From a virus, in the IMG/VR virus record IMGVR_UViG_3300025071_000016, positions 1-43,995 of that record: a stretch of DNA of 43,995 nucleotides; one strand, given 5' to 3'. The translations under genes were made by a program, and so were the position numbers. The notes under the pieces were generated by a model that saw only the letters and a list, made by a program, of their open reading frames with translations, had not been told where the DNA came from and did not search any database. This document shows, piece after piece, positions 8,501 to 16,361 of this stretch; within the stretch, counting starts at the first letter, position 1; each line of letters begins with the position of its first letter.

Positions 8501-11083
8501 AGGTGTCACTGCCTTTGCGCCAACAATATCAACAGGAAAGTCGCCTCTAAGTTTTTTACCTAGTTCTGCATCTCGTGACACACTAGTTAAAGTTTTCTCT
8601 AATCCTGCATCAAGAGCTGGTTGATCTCTTTTAAGATTAGTAAGTTCTTCTTGGTATGATTTTTTTAATTCTTCTGTAAGTTTTTTGCCTGAAGGAGCAA
8701 TATTTGATTCAAGTATTTTTTCAACTTCTGTAATTCTTGCGGCATCTGAACGTACGGGTGCAGAAGTTTGAACTGTTGCTAACAACTCATTAAGTATTCT
8801 AAGTTGTACATTTTCTTTAATTGCTGTATTACCTTTTTCTTTAAAAAGTTTACCTGTTTTAAAGTTAATTAAAGATTCTGCTCCGGGGAGTTCTCTTCGT
8901 TGTTGATTAAATTTTAATGTTTTAATTCTTTGGCGAATAGCTTCTTTAACATTTTTATCATAAGCATCTATAAAGACAGATTGTCTAGGTGTTGTCTTTG
9001 CAGTTACTGGTTGTGTTTTCCCTCGTATTTTTTCAAGATCTTTAAGCCCAAGAGCTTTAGCTACTTCGTTAGAAAGTTGCCCTTTTTTAAGATCTCTATT
9101 AAAATTTTCAAATGCAGTTGTAGTAGAAGTTTCTGCAGTATCTGCAATAGCTTCCATAGCTTTACGTCTATTGCCTCTTAATACACTTATCTCATCTGAA
9201 AGTTTAAATATTGCTTCTTTATCTCTTCCTGTTTCTTGAAATAACTTACGTTGGTTTTCTCTTTTCTCAATTTCACGATTCATCGTGTTAATAGTTTTAT
9301 TCGCAGATGCTAATCTTTTTGTATAATCAAACGGTAATCGTTTTGGCTCTGCTTTAGGAAAAAGTATATCGTAATCAAACTCGCCACTAGTTTGCTCATC
9401 AAAGTAATTTTTTAAAACAGATTCAGTTTCTGCATCTTTTATTTTTTTATCTTTTATTTTTTGTGCGGTGCTAAAATCTTTTAAAAACTTTGTAGATAAT
9501 TTATTACGAAGATCACGAGTATCTTTAATTTGTTTTTCAGCTTCTACAGCTCTAAGTTTTTGAGTGCTATCTTTAAGCTCTTCTAATTTTTTTAATTGTT
9601 TATTGTAATCAGGACGCCCAAGATCGTCATATGTATCTCGTAGACTTGAATCAATAGCTTCAGTATTTATTCCTGCACTTTCTAAATCTTCTACAAAGAA
9701 AGCAACTTCTTTTCTTAAACCTTCTCTAGTAGCATCCTCTTCTACAACAGGCGCTGCAGGTTCTTCAGCCATACGCTCTGCTACAGTAGGTTCTTTAACT
9801 GTAGGTTCTTCAACCGTAGGTTCTTTAACTGTAGGTTCTTTAACCGTAGGTTCTTCAACAGGTTTTGTTTGTTGCTCAAGAACTTCTTCAAAGCTAGGCA
9901 AACCTCCCATAGCTCTAAGTGTTTCTGTATCACTATTAATTTGTTGTTCTAAAATATCAATTCGATTAGTTGCTTCAGATCGTATATCTTTATCTAAAGT
10001 TTTATCTTTTAATAACTGTTTTAATTTTTTAAGTTGTTCTTTGTTAGCATTTAGACTTTGTTTATATCTAGCTATTTCTGACGTTTCAGTGTCAGGTTGT
10101 GCTTCATCTGACCTTTGAACTAAGGCTTCGTCAACAACAGGAGTTTGTGAAGGAGTATCAACAGCAGGATCTCGTCCAGCTTCAAAGTAACGTCCTGCTC
10201 CACCAAGCGGTGTACCCACCAGTGCAGCTCCATACGCAGCACGTCCATACTCTTGAACAGCATCAGGAGTTGACAGCGGCAACCCTGCTTGATAACGCTC
10301 AATCATTTGTTGTGCAACTTCTGTTCCTGATTCAACAGCTAAACCTCTTGCTCCACCTTTTGCTAATGAAGATATAATTCCTTCATCAATAGCTTTACTT
10401 CCTCCCTCGGCCAATAACCGTTCAACCTTTGGCCCCAACAAACTTCCAATAACTCCCCTTCCCAAAACAGTAAACGTAGCTGCTAACTCTAAACCTGCAG
10501 CCGGTGCTGCTGCCAAGAGAGCTTTGCCTCTATCAACATCTACATCTCTTCCTGCTGCTACATCTTCTTCTGCTTGACGCTCAAGGAAAGACGAATAAAG
10601 TTGTGGAAGTGCAAAAGACAATCCTCCAGCTATAGCTCCGGGCGCTCCAAATGTTCTACCTCCTACAAAACTGGCTCCCACTGTACCTGCAATATTAGGA
10701 AACTGTTCTGCAATAGCTGTTGGCACTTGACTAACAACTTCTTTAGCTGCAGGTAAAAAACCCTCTTGTTTATATGCGTCAATAACAGCTTCTAAATTAG
10801 AACCGGGAGCAAATTGTTTGGCAATTTCTTCTTGTCTTTTTAATCCTGCTAAAGCTGCTGCATCTTTGTCATCTGTTGCAGATTCAAACGCTGTTTGAAA
10901 TCCTGATTTAAGAACTTCTAATCCACGTCTAGCAGCAGGGCCAACACCTTCTCGTGAATCTTCTTCAGATTGAAATGCTGCTTTAAATGCTGGGCTTGTA
11001 CGAATAGCTTCTTTTATTTCCTCATCCGTCATGGTGTCAGGAAATCTAACTCGCCCAACATTTGGTATTTGAACTACAGGCAT
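2492..11083 (-). CDS. Giant polyvalent internal virion protein (HExxH peptidase motif, LPD38-like)
   Basis: A 2863-aa protein, the last and largest gene of the late module, probably packaged and ejected with DNA. The N-terminus (MPVVQIPNVGRVRFPD, then MTDEEIKEAI) is typical of large phage polyvalent proteins. Residues about 90-310 are Gly/Ala-rich. Five PTVKE-type pentapeptides lie at about 408-433. Residues about 340-1740 are Lys/Glu-rich, likely coiled coil, and contain two similar copies of a roughly 40-residue segment (about 780 and 1445). TLAHELIGHYSVE places an HExxH zinc-peptidase motif at 1848-1852. About residues 2340-2610 (SPDYAVRQIYRD and following, LIMMAAMTLSY) resemble LPD38. No transglycosylase motif was recognised. 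Peptidase activity and virion location are inferred. ATG start, 1 bp after the upstream gene. Confidence 0.85.
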   Translation of the reverse strand: MPVVQIPNVGRVRFPDTMTDEEIKEAIRTSPAFKAAFQSEEDSREGVGPAARRGLEVLKSGFQTAFESATDDKDAAALAGLKRQEEIAKQFAPGSNLEAVIDAYKQEGFLPAAKEVVSQVPTAIAEQFPNIAGTVGASFVGGRTFGAPGAIAGGLSFALPQLYSSFLERQAEEDVAAGRDVDVDRGKALLAAAPAAGLELAATFTVLGRGVIGSLLGPKVERLLAEGGSKAIDEGIISSLAKGGARGLAVESGTEVAQQMIERYQAGLPLSTPDAVQEYGRAAYGAALVGTPLGGAGRYFEAGRDPAVDTPSQTPVVDEALVQRSDEAQPDTETSEIARYKQSLNANKEQLKKLKQLLKDKTLDKDIRSEATNRIDILEQQINSDTETLRAMGGLPSFEEVLEQQTKPVEEPTVKEPTVKEPTVEEPTVKEPTVAERMAEEPAAPVVEEDATREGLRKEVAFFVEDLESAGINTEAIDSSLRDTYDDLGRPDYNKQLKKLEELKDSTQKLRAVEAEKQIKDTRDLRNKLSTKFLKDFSTAQKIKDKKIKDAETESVLKNYFDEQTSGEFDYDILFPKAEPKRLPFDYTKRLASANKTINTMNREIEKRENQRKLFQETGRDKEAIFKLSDEISVLRGNRRKAMEAIADTAETSTTTAFENFNRDLKKGQLSNEVAKALGLKDLEKIRGKTQPVTAKTTPRQSVFIDAYDKNVKEAIRQRIKTLKFNQQRRELPGAESLINFKTGKLFKEKGNTAIKENVQLRILNELLATVQTSAPVRSDAARITEVEKILESNIAPSGKKLTEELKKSYQEELTNLKRDQPALDAGLEKTLTSVSRDAELGKKLRGDFPVDIVGAKAVTPQGIERERSAGDLSFTQFNELLNDLRTTTYLDSPNENRRVGASFTREGLIKKINTNRENFLNSLVDEVALRRKRDNIKLLTNNETTEVRNKVNEILDEIYNRQLASKEKVLVTLQPAQTRGTKLIAEAKTVYKDVRPLEQRPFGNPKQALEVLTESINQLKEEAATSRNVRQVFGLIGQTPKALQELQKKEDVKPVTKRRPSSDVPEGQLEFASFKQPEARNVKLGRLQKELKKVVDDRTDVARQILEIKPLTEFVELDKGFDQTFLVEALNKKTQPFIPTSPIGRVQAKLKAAEEQVNKPDIPQARINKLNKDIEKYTKQIKTFVEAELTKLDKKKFNIIKREVAIENQINNLSDVTKEEKEDAVREAKKLAVEQLKDRENKKNAETKKLLAERKEAKKVAAEKAEAAKVKAAPEELRKSLPGRKITPVTRQARTDIADELDPSGSSKIKQEVVQLSDDLAYRAALQRDKKGKSDFRKQADKDKAEKIKALKPELAKVEEEITNIEKELEAPKITKKLKANLEDKLDNKKTERGILKNNFQELTKSPVARFTIAEIKAVDNLSGMPDLLEATPELRKEKQEADTRINAIEKILESNVDTAGKKLTNKLKTQYKKELADIKKTQKALAFVSEDVGKGIDLFGNPEQSTVTPTTLSTTAISKLFVNPANVDKKIQAVEEKLISKKTELKQTKGEKNKQKRLDLNEEIESLENDLTDLAILSEAKDVQPKFNSLKKILKNRYAQANNLRSKLNLGAITRPEIEETIKEVIRLTKFTKDKTVGKNFKIVSENYAKKNIDLAFDLQTYLNTLDRIKFLNNNLQKAKRDELSNLGGILLDKPELPNVKNLRKRTVKPDEFRNPDFSINQQKTFTDKQAFDLLGTVGSFIEGKTFNRDGFDYRISESAASGELDVNAAVERLKTTKEKATAADINFNYYKTFDALPDNVKKDIQAKGLESYKNQIKGGVLPDGSVFIVVDNHSSMIDLEKTLAHELIGHYSVESVLGQNGMKKLLKQVENQYGNVYTLADKLNLQGLEHEAYALMGKNGSTDNAKMLMLKEIIAFTAEKKVDASFLQTAKRWLQELVGAIRAAFKKIGLLDANKMSTSDIFYLLKQAEANFNAGKPMAKVDARGDVSFRITPAKYNNDVPTELQGAAERIIDLGTPAAQRIKAENLGLAGRVKYFDRFGATEALIKKGAEKNIIDSVKAMDVMYFNRMSDQRNSFIAEVATSGPLSLKKVKRPDNKEERIIESTPGASLKQVAEALRGANIGNDKATEAQFTLYLLAKRAKRVGKKVLDLEGRITDAELAAAEQFGDSNKSFQNARKIYNEYNKGLIDFLISTGAMGKNIGEKLKLTNDYVPFYRSDGDSVMLNIQGEKPFRVGDLTSQPYLKELIGGQQKVFTVFDSALRNTNLLTDMALKNLATRNTAFVFKDLGVATISKGTGKADRSTIRFKINGEDFSAVVNTENKEMLFGDIPTELVVEGLHGIQASIPTAIRLLGMPANWLRKFVTRSPDYAVRQIYRDSMAAVMTTGANFTPVVDTLRELTRANRDGAFGSLQKRGVIGGQVLSGASDDMQKILLQITSGKSNWASSLAKLDSLAMKGDGATRVSMYNSFLQQGLSEREATFGALEAMNFSRRGLSPTMMHLNTLITFFNANIQGIDVIYRAFKGDMPASQRLKVKRKLYSRLIMMAAMTLSYTQMMEDEDLYKDATPAQRLSNWFIPIGGTALRVPIPFEVGFIGKALPEGVYNMAFSDRDASKTLKELYDMFLRSMPLVNPGAGLVPVPDLPTGVKPFVELATNYSFFTQAPIESPRMKTLIPSERYSSSTPEALKQAGQLTEVLGVSPIQIETLFRGFTGGLGISLLKLLNPVLEKDIIKPDGSIANAPFIGGLFQPDSAGGIVNGAYQTAIETDKIVKTYKKLIDEGRDKEAFKFYKDNEVDYLLGKAGAVFRKSAGEIQKEIRRVREDPELPKEQKERDLKDLKKLLKDYANYYQQSKKEPLAIDF
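9786..9860 (-). repeat. Five tandem 15-bp repeats coding PTVKE-like linker
   Basis: Five consecutive 15-bp units of the form gtaggttcttTaacT (plus strand) encode E-P-T-V-K/E pentapeptides within the giant virion protein. Units differ only at two or three positions. The proline/charge pattern suggests an extended hinge between the N-terminal Gly/Ala-rich part and the coiled-coil region; copy number may vary by slippage. Confidence 0.9.
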
Positions 11084-11084
11084 A

Positions 11085-13421
11085 TTAGTTCCTTAACAGA
11101 TTGTCAGTTTTTGGGTCATAACTAAAGTTTGCTCCTGATGAACCGCCACTACCGCTCATACCTAACGTACGTTGAATAAACTGCATAGCAATTTCTTCGT
11201 CTACCTGTTCAGGCTTTACCCCCATAATCCTAGCTACATGCATTTTTTGATCCGGTTTTATTAGAATATCTTTCACTTGTCTTTGTATATTTAGCCTGTT
11301 ACTCGCACTTAAACCGCTAAGACCACTACCAAGACCAAGACCAAGACCACCAAAAGTTGATCTTTCTTTTGCCGCCTTTACACTAAACTTGCCTGTTATG
11401 ATTGTTTTCTGTAATGCTAATTTAGCTAATTTTCTTTCTTGTTGAGCTTTGTCAAAACGATCTTGTGCTTTTTCTTTCATGTTTATTGCAGCTATGCCCG
11501 TTTGTCTATTGGATGTTTGGAAGGCTTTCTCAAGACTCAGTGCTTCTTTGTTATAATCTCTGTCCATCTTTTGATAATACTTAATATCTTCAGCAAGTCC
11601 TTTAACTGCAGGGGCTGCGCCCTTACCAATATTAACGAAAGCATTAGGCGATTCTCCAGCCATTATACCTAACCCCATTTCAAACAAACGTAAAGCACGT
11701 CCTTCTTTTCCTTCGGCTTTAGTTTGCGCCTGCATTTCTTTTAATTTTGTTTTTGCCTCTGCGAAATAATTTTTATCATACCCAGCCTTTTCCATAGCAA
11801 GATTAACAGTATCTACATAATCACCTACCTCTTTTGGTTTCAGATCTTCAAAATCATTCTTAAACCCTAGTTCAGCTAGTTGATTGTTTAAACTGTCTAA
11901 TGAAGGCATAGATAAATCAGATTGTGGAGGGGCATCTGCAACAAGCCCACGGCCATTTGCAGGAGGGCCACCTACAGGAGATTGATTTACAGAAAGAATT
12001 TCTTCTTTTATAGAAGAAGGATATACAGGAGTTGCTTGTGGTTTTATTTCAGATATAGCTGATTGTAGAGCTTCTAATCCTCCAAAATTCCCAGTCTCAT
12101 CACGTAATAAAGAATTTATTTGATCTGGTTTCATACCGTACGATCTAGCTTCTTGTATTGCGTTATACACAGGTTGTGGAAGTTTAGAAAGAGTTTCAAA
12201 ATTTCTTAAGTTGCCAGCAGGTGTAACTTTTGGAGCAAGTCCTTTATCCATTATATTTCCAACTTGCGAAAAAACTTCTTTAGCCGCTGGCATAAACCCT
12301 TGCTCTTCGTATATATCTGGAACAGCCCCAAAACTAAAAGTAGGAGTTGTTATTTCAGGAATAGTAACTGGAGTTGTTGCAGAAATTCCCCCTTGAGGGT
12401 TTAATACATTTTGTTGACGATATAAGTCTGGAAAATTTTTCATAGCTTGCATACGTTTTACAATTTCATCTTCTCCTGCTCCTGCATCCCCTGCAGCAAG
12501 TAATGCGGCTGCTCCTTTAGGAACTTTTCCGTAGGTACTAAGAGGGTTTACAAGCCCAAGACTTTTTCCAATAACACCTTTTGGAAGAAACCTTTTTCCA
12601 GACTCAAAATATGCTTTGTTAGCTGCTTTGTTAGCTGCTTTTGCTTTGAGTTTGTCTGCTTTGATTTTTGCTTGTTGCTCCGCTTTATTTAACACAAGTC
12701 TATCTACTCTTCGATCACGAACTACTTGACGATCTACTTCTCCTCCCTGTCCTACACTTTTTGGCTGAAATTTAGTTGGGTCACCTTTTACAGTTGGCCC
12801 CGGCATTTTTAGATTTCTATCAAAAGGACTTGCTCCTATACCGCCTATGCGTTGATTCGTAGCAGCTTGCACAATTTTTTGAAAGGCTTGAGTTTGTGGA
12901 AGAGGGCGCCCAGCTTTTTTAAATTTTTCTAAAACTTCAATGTAATTAAATTTAGTATCTCCTCGTGCTGCGGCTGCACGAGCTTGTTCAAGTATTCTTT
13001 TTAAATTGTCTTCTGGTAAATTTACATATCCTGTATTTTGAAACGCAACTATACCTCCTCTGTTACCTGCAGGAGGTTTGCCCCCAATAGTAGCCATTTG
13101 ATTTTGTGCTGCTAAGTTTCTAACAGCAGGCTGTGACATATCTAAACCTAACCCATCTTGAGGAGCAGGCGCAGTTAAAGACTGCATTACACTAGGAGGC
13201 TTAGGGCCAGCGCCTTTCATTTTCTCTGCCGTGCTTTTTCTAGCTTGCAACTCTCCTGCTAACAGTAAATACTTTTTACTTCCTACATCTTGTGGACGCT
13301 TAAGAGTTATTTCTCGTAACATATTTTTTAAAAACGGTATTCCTTTTGGCCCTTTTGGTACAGCTTTTTTAATTAACGAGTCGAGCTTTGCGATGTTAGG
13401 ATCAGATATTGTGAGTGCCAT
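11085..13421 (-). CDS. Large internal virion protein candidate, 778 aa
   Basis: Unrecognised by family. It lies between the 421-aa structural protein and the giant polyvalent protein, where podoviruses usually encode internal (ejected) virion proteins. Visible features are a basic N-terminus, a GGKPPAGNRGGIVAFQ motif near residue 115-130 of a type common in marine phage virion proteins, a Lys/Ala-rich stretch around 230-275, an EEQGFMPAAKEVFSQV motif near residue 375-390 that also occurs in the giant protein, and an acidic/basic helical C-terminal third. No enzymatic motif, membrane segment or signal peptide was seen. Spacing to the next gene is 1 bp, so co-translation is likely. Virion role is inferred from position and style. 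Confidence 0.7.
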   Translation of the reverse strand: MALTISDPNIAKLDSLIKKAVPKGPKGIPFLKNMLREITLKRPQDVGSKKYLLLAGELQARKSTAEKMKGAGPKPPSVMQSLTAPAPQDGLGLDMSQPAVRNLAAQNQMATIGGKPPAGNRGGIVAFQNTGYVNLPEDNLKRILEQARAAAARGDTKFNYIEVLEKFKKAGRPLPQTQAFQKIVQAATNQRIGGIGASPFDRNLKMPGPTVKGDPTKFQPKSVGQGGEVDRQVVRDRRVDRLVLNKAEQQAKIKADKLKAKAANKAANKAYFESGKRFLPKGVIGKSLGLVNPLSTYGKVPKGAAALLAAGDAGAGEDEIVKRMQAMKNFPDLYRQQNVLNPQGGISATTPVTIPEITTPTFSFGAVPDIYEEQGFMPAAKEVFSQVGNIMDKGLAPKVTPAGNLRNFETLSKLPQPVYNAIQEARSYGMKPDQINSLLRDETGNFGGLEALQSAISEIKPQATPVYPSSIKEEILSVNQSPVGGPPANGRGLVADAPPQSDLSMPSLDSLNNQLAELGFKNDFEDLKPKEVGDYVDTVNLAMEKAGYDKNYFAEAKTKLKEMQAQTKAEGKEGRALRLFEMGLGIMAGESPNAFVNIGKGAAPAVKGLAEDIKYYQKMDRDYNKEALSLEKAFQTSNRQTGIAAINMKEKAQDRFDKAQQERKLAKLALQKTIITGKFSVKAAKERSTFGGLGLGLGSGLSGLSASNRLNIQRQVKDILIKPDQKMHVARIMGVKPEQVDEEIAMQFIQRTLGMSGSGGSSGANFSYDPKTDNLLRN

Positions 13422-13423
13422 AA

Positions 13424-14689
13424 TTACATTCCTGACATTAGTTTTTGAAGAGCTAAACCTGATAGCCCCAATCCACCAATTTGCGAAATAGCAGACGGCG
13501 GCTGTTGATAAATAGCTCGTCCCCCGGATTGTGCAAGATTAGATGATCCACGAAGAAGATCAGACATAAATCCTAGACGTGTATAAGGATCAGCTTGTTG
13601 TGTTTGGAAATCTCCATACGCCATATCTAACCTAGCTTGTCGCTCTGCTTGAGCTTGTGCGGCCATTTGATTTTGAAACTGTATGTTTGCTAATTGTGTT
13701 TGACCTTGACGACCAGCTAAATCTCCTAATACTGCGGCTGATTGTGTAGCTGCTTGTGTTCCTTTTAATCCTATCTCAGACCCAAACTGTTCATTAGCTT
13801 GATTAGCTAAAGCTGCTTGAAGAGCTTGATTTGCTCCTAACCCTTGCGTTTGTAAGGATGCTGCAAGATTTTGTACTCTAGCTTGTTGCTCATTATCTAA
13901 ATTTGCAAGTGATGTTTTTAAACCTATGTCAGCACCGAGAGCCTGTACTCCTAATTTAGCAGCACGATCTCTTTCAAACTGTGCTTGTGCTGATTCATAA
14001 GCAGATTGTAGTCCTTGTGCTTGAATGTCTCCAAGCTGACCACCTAATGCAGCTTCTCGTTCTCCTTGAAGTAAAGCCTGCCTTGCTCCTCCATAAGTTC
14101 CTTGTCTGGCAGCGGCTAGGTTTGTAGAAAGTTGAGTTCGTTTAGCATCATCTATTGCAGCTAACTTTTGACGTTCTACAACTTCTTGCATAAACGGAGA
14201 ACCGTACTTAACTACTTCTTCACTACTAAATTCCGGCGCTGCAAGAGTAGGATTGTAAACAGTCTGTGCGCCTTGCATACCGTATTGTGTAAGTTGTGGC
14301 CCACTAACCGCAGTTGAAGTTGGATCATATTGCGAACTTGTCAACGCCTGTAGTCCAGCAGTTTGAGCAAGACTTGCTCCCGCATCAAAGCCTCCGGGCA
14401 TTTGTAAATTTTGTGCATTTAAACGAGCTTCTTGTTGTGCAACATTAGGCCCAGCAATTCGTTCTCCTCCATATACTTGATACGGAGATTTTTCTACATC
14501 AGAAAGTGCTGCTGCTTTTCCTAGTATATCGGCCATGTACGGTTCAGCGTACTCCGGTATAGTAGTTTGACTCATACTAGTAGGCTGCCCTCCACTAGGC
14601 CCACCCTCTAAAGTCATAGGCCGATTGCCCGGCCCTGCTCGTTTTACAAATGCCCTTTCAGGTAACATTTCATCCCATGCGTTTCTCAT
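13424..14689 (-). CDS. Ala/Gln-rich virion protein, 421 aa
   Basis: Conserved-looking phage structural protein of unknown function. The N-terminal part has TIPEYAEPYMADILGKAAAL, followed by PYQVYGGERIAGPN. The middle has SPFMQEVVERQKLAAIDDA and GTYGGARQALLQGEREAALGG. The C-terminal half is a long Ala/Gln-rich, probably alpha-helical region with repeated QALGADIG/LANLDNEQ-like blocks. Such helical Gln-rich proteins typically build internal core or ejection structures. The start codon overlaps the stop of the upstream GNAT-fold gene (ATGA-type, 4 bp), supporting co-translation. No enzyme motif is apparent. Confidence 0.7.
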   Translation of the reverse strand: MRNAWDEMLPERAFVKRAGPGNRPMTLEGGPSGGQPTSMSQTTIPEYAEPYMADILGKAAALSDVEKSPYQVYGGERIAGPNVAQQEARLNAQNLQMPGGFDAGASLAQTAGLQALTSSQYDPTSTAVSGPQLTQYGMQGAQTVYNPTLAAPEFSSEEVVKYGSPFMQEVVERQKLAAIDDAKRTQLSTNLAAARQGTYGGARQALLQGEREAALGGQLGDIQAQGLQSAYESAQAQFERDRAAKLGVQALGADIGLKTSLANLDNEQQARVQNLAASLQTQGLGANQALQAALANQANEQFGSEIGLKGTQAATQSAAVLGDLAGRQGQTQLANIQFQNQMAAQAQAERQARLDMAYGDFQTQQADPYTRLGFMSDLLRGSSNLAQSGGRAIYQQPPSAISQIGGLGLSGLALQKLMSGM

Positions 14690-15096
14690 ATTTTTACCTC
14701 AACAATTTTATAACGCTCTATAAAATCAAACCGCCTCCAAAATCTTGCAATAGATTCTCGTGCTGCACCTTGAATTTTAGTAGCCCCAAAACTTTTTAAC
14801 AATGTTTTTAATTTTGCAAAAGACTCTCGACTAACTATACCTTTACCGCCTATCGTAGTTATATACGCCACCCTATCATTAGGTAGATTATAAATTTGTA
14901 CTGCTGCTGCACCTTTTATTAATTTGTTTTCACTAACAGCAACTACTAACATCCATTCCCCTTTTGTAATATACACCTTAGCTTGCTCAACAGTATAATC
15001 ACCTTCACAAAACGATAGTCCATCTTTTAAAAACTTTTCTACATCAGGCCACACAGTATGAATTAAAGAAAGTGGAACAACCTCAACAGAATCCAT
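14686..15096 (-). CDS. GNAT-fold virion-associated protein
   Basis: A 136-aa protein with the layout of a GNAT acyltransferase fold: an N-terminal strand-helix pair, a beta strand WMLVVAVSENKLIKGAAAVQ, VAYITTIGGKG where GNATs place the cofactor-binding strand, an amphipathic helix SFAKLKTLLKSFG, and a C-terminal strand IERYKIVEVKI. T7 internal core protein gp13 has a comparable size, fold and place just before the large internal proteins, so a structural or maturation role in the internal core is more likely than acetylation. The canonical acetyl-CoA loop (Q/RxxGxG/A) is not clear. It overlaps the upstream gene by 1 bp and the downstream gene by 4 bp. Confidence 0.65.
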   Translation of the reverse strand: MDSVEVVPLSLIHTVWPDVEKFLKDGLSFCEGDYTVEQAKVYITKGEWMLVVAVSENKLIKGAAAVQIYNLPNDRVAYITTIGGKGIVSRESFAKLKTLLKSFGATKIQGAARESIARFWRRFDFIERYKIVEVKI

Positions 15097-16358
15097 TAAG
15101 CTGGCATAACCTTATTCACATTAACGGCAGGTGCTTGTTTTTCTTTACCTGTTCTTTCTTTACGAATATTATCCATCATAGCGTACAATCGCTTTGCTCC
15201 TGCATTACTAGAGCCATTCCCTAAATGCGAAACAACATCTGCAGGTATAACAAACTCTCCGTCTGACAGAGCAGCCTCTTGTACGTTATTTATATTTGCA
15301 GGAATAGTATCACTCATACCATCTCCCATTCCTTTTAAATACTCACCTCTATTATTTAAATTAGCTAATCCACCCATTGCAAAAAACCGTGGTCTAAAAT
15401 AACGAAGCTCATCAGTGTCTTCACCTCTTGCACCTGTTCTATAGGATACGTCCTGAGTGCCGGGATCATAATCGTAATTTTTTATTTTTCCTGTTTTTTT
15501 CTTATATTCATACGGATCTTGTGCTAGTAAAGGGGAAGCCCCTGCAAAACTATACTTAAACACATCTCCTACTGTTCCCTTACCGCCGGGAGCAAGTCCT
15601 TTAACAAAAGCCTCACGCCCTGCTTCACTTCCTAAATTAGTAAAACCTTTTCCAGCTAAGCTAAAATTCTCACCCATAGTTAAAGTTTTAGGGTCAATAG
15701 GCGCTTGCATTATCCCTTGACCTGCCGAGTTTATACCTGCTAAATTTCTTGGAGTTTGCGATCCAATTGCCGGATTCATGTTCCCCGGGGTGGGGATTGG
15801 AGTCGTTTGTGCTACTTGCGCTATCCCCGGTTGCATTATCCCTTGACCCCCCGGACCTATACTTGCTATATTTGTTGGAGTTGCTGCCGAAATTGTATCC
15901 ATACCGACACTTCCCACAACGTCTGCACCGGTTGCAGCGGTGGTTGTAGCATCTGCACCACTTGCAACTACATTTGTAGGAGCTGTGGCAGCACCTGCTG
16001 CAGTTAATCCTTGCCCAAGCCCTCCTCCACCGTACGCTCCAAGACCCGCCATTAAACCTTTTTCTACATCCCCAGTGACTAGTGCAGTTCCTCCTCCAAC
16101 TAGACCAGCAGCTACAAGCGGAGTTAATGTACCCCCAGAACCTGCAACCAAAGCAGCACCAGCTAACGTAGGAAGAATGTCTTCAAGAAACCCAGCTTCA
16201 GGAAGTCCTGTTGAAGGGTTAATACTTAAACTTCTATTATATTTTTGAGCTAAAGTTTGCAATCCCCCTACTTCAGAAGGAGTCATATGAACAAGCATTG
16301 AGTCATTGCCACGTCCTTGAGATTGTATTGCTTTAGCTAACGGTTGCATGTTATTCAT
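15096..16358 (-). CDS. Conserved marine-phage structural protein (SDGEFVIPA type)
   Basis: A 420-aa protein with three blocks. The N-terminus contains DSMLVHMTPSEVGGLQ then INPSTGLPEAGFLEDILPT. Residues about 65-200 form a Gly/Ala-rich low-complexity region able to form hydrophobic helices. The C-terminus contains AMGGLANLNNRGEYLKGMGDGMSDTIPA and LSDGEFVIPADVVSHLGNGS, then YAMMDNIRKERTGK. The GDGMSD-x-IPA and SDGEFVIPADVVSHLG blocks recur in structural genes of many phages. The exact role is unknown; position between nozzle-like and internal core genes suggests tail or core. ATG start 3 bp downstream of the previous gene. Confidence 0.7.
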   Translation of the reverse strand: MNNMQPLAKAIQSQGRGNDSMLVHMTPSEVGGLQTLAQKYNRSLSINPSTGLPEAGFLEDILPTLAGAALVAGSGGTLTPLVAAGLVGGGTALVTGDVEKGLMAGLGAYGGGGLGQGLTAAGAATAPTNVVASGADATTTAATGADVVGSVGMDTISAATPTNIASIGPGGQGIMQPGIAQVAQTTPIPTPGNMNPAIGSQTPRNLAGINSAGQGIMQAPIDPKTLTMGENFSLAGKGFTNLGSEAGREAFVKGLAPGGKGTVGDVFKYSFAGASPLLAQDPYEYKKKTGKIKNYDYDPGTQDVSYRTGARGEDTDELRYFRPRFFAMGGLANLNNRGEYLKGMGDGMSDTIPANINNVQEAALSDGEFVIPADVVSHLGNGSSNAGAKRLYAMMDNIRKERTGKEKQAPAVNVNKVMPA

Positions 16359-16361
16359 ATC

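Noticed and set aside
9786-9860. Regular short direct repeats resembling a CRISPR-like array
   Set aside because: Units are 15 bp, directly abutting without spacers and in frame, coding PTVKE pentapeptides inside the giant protein.
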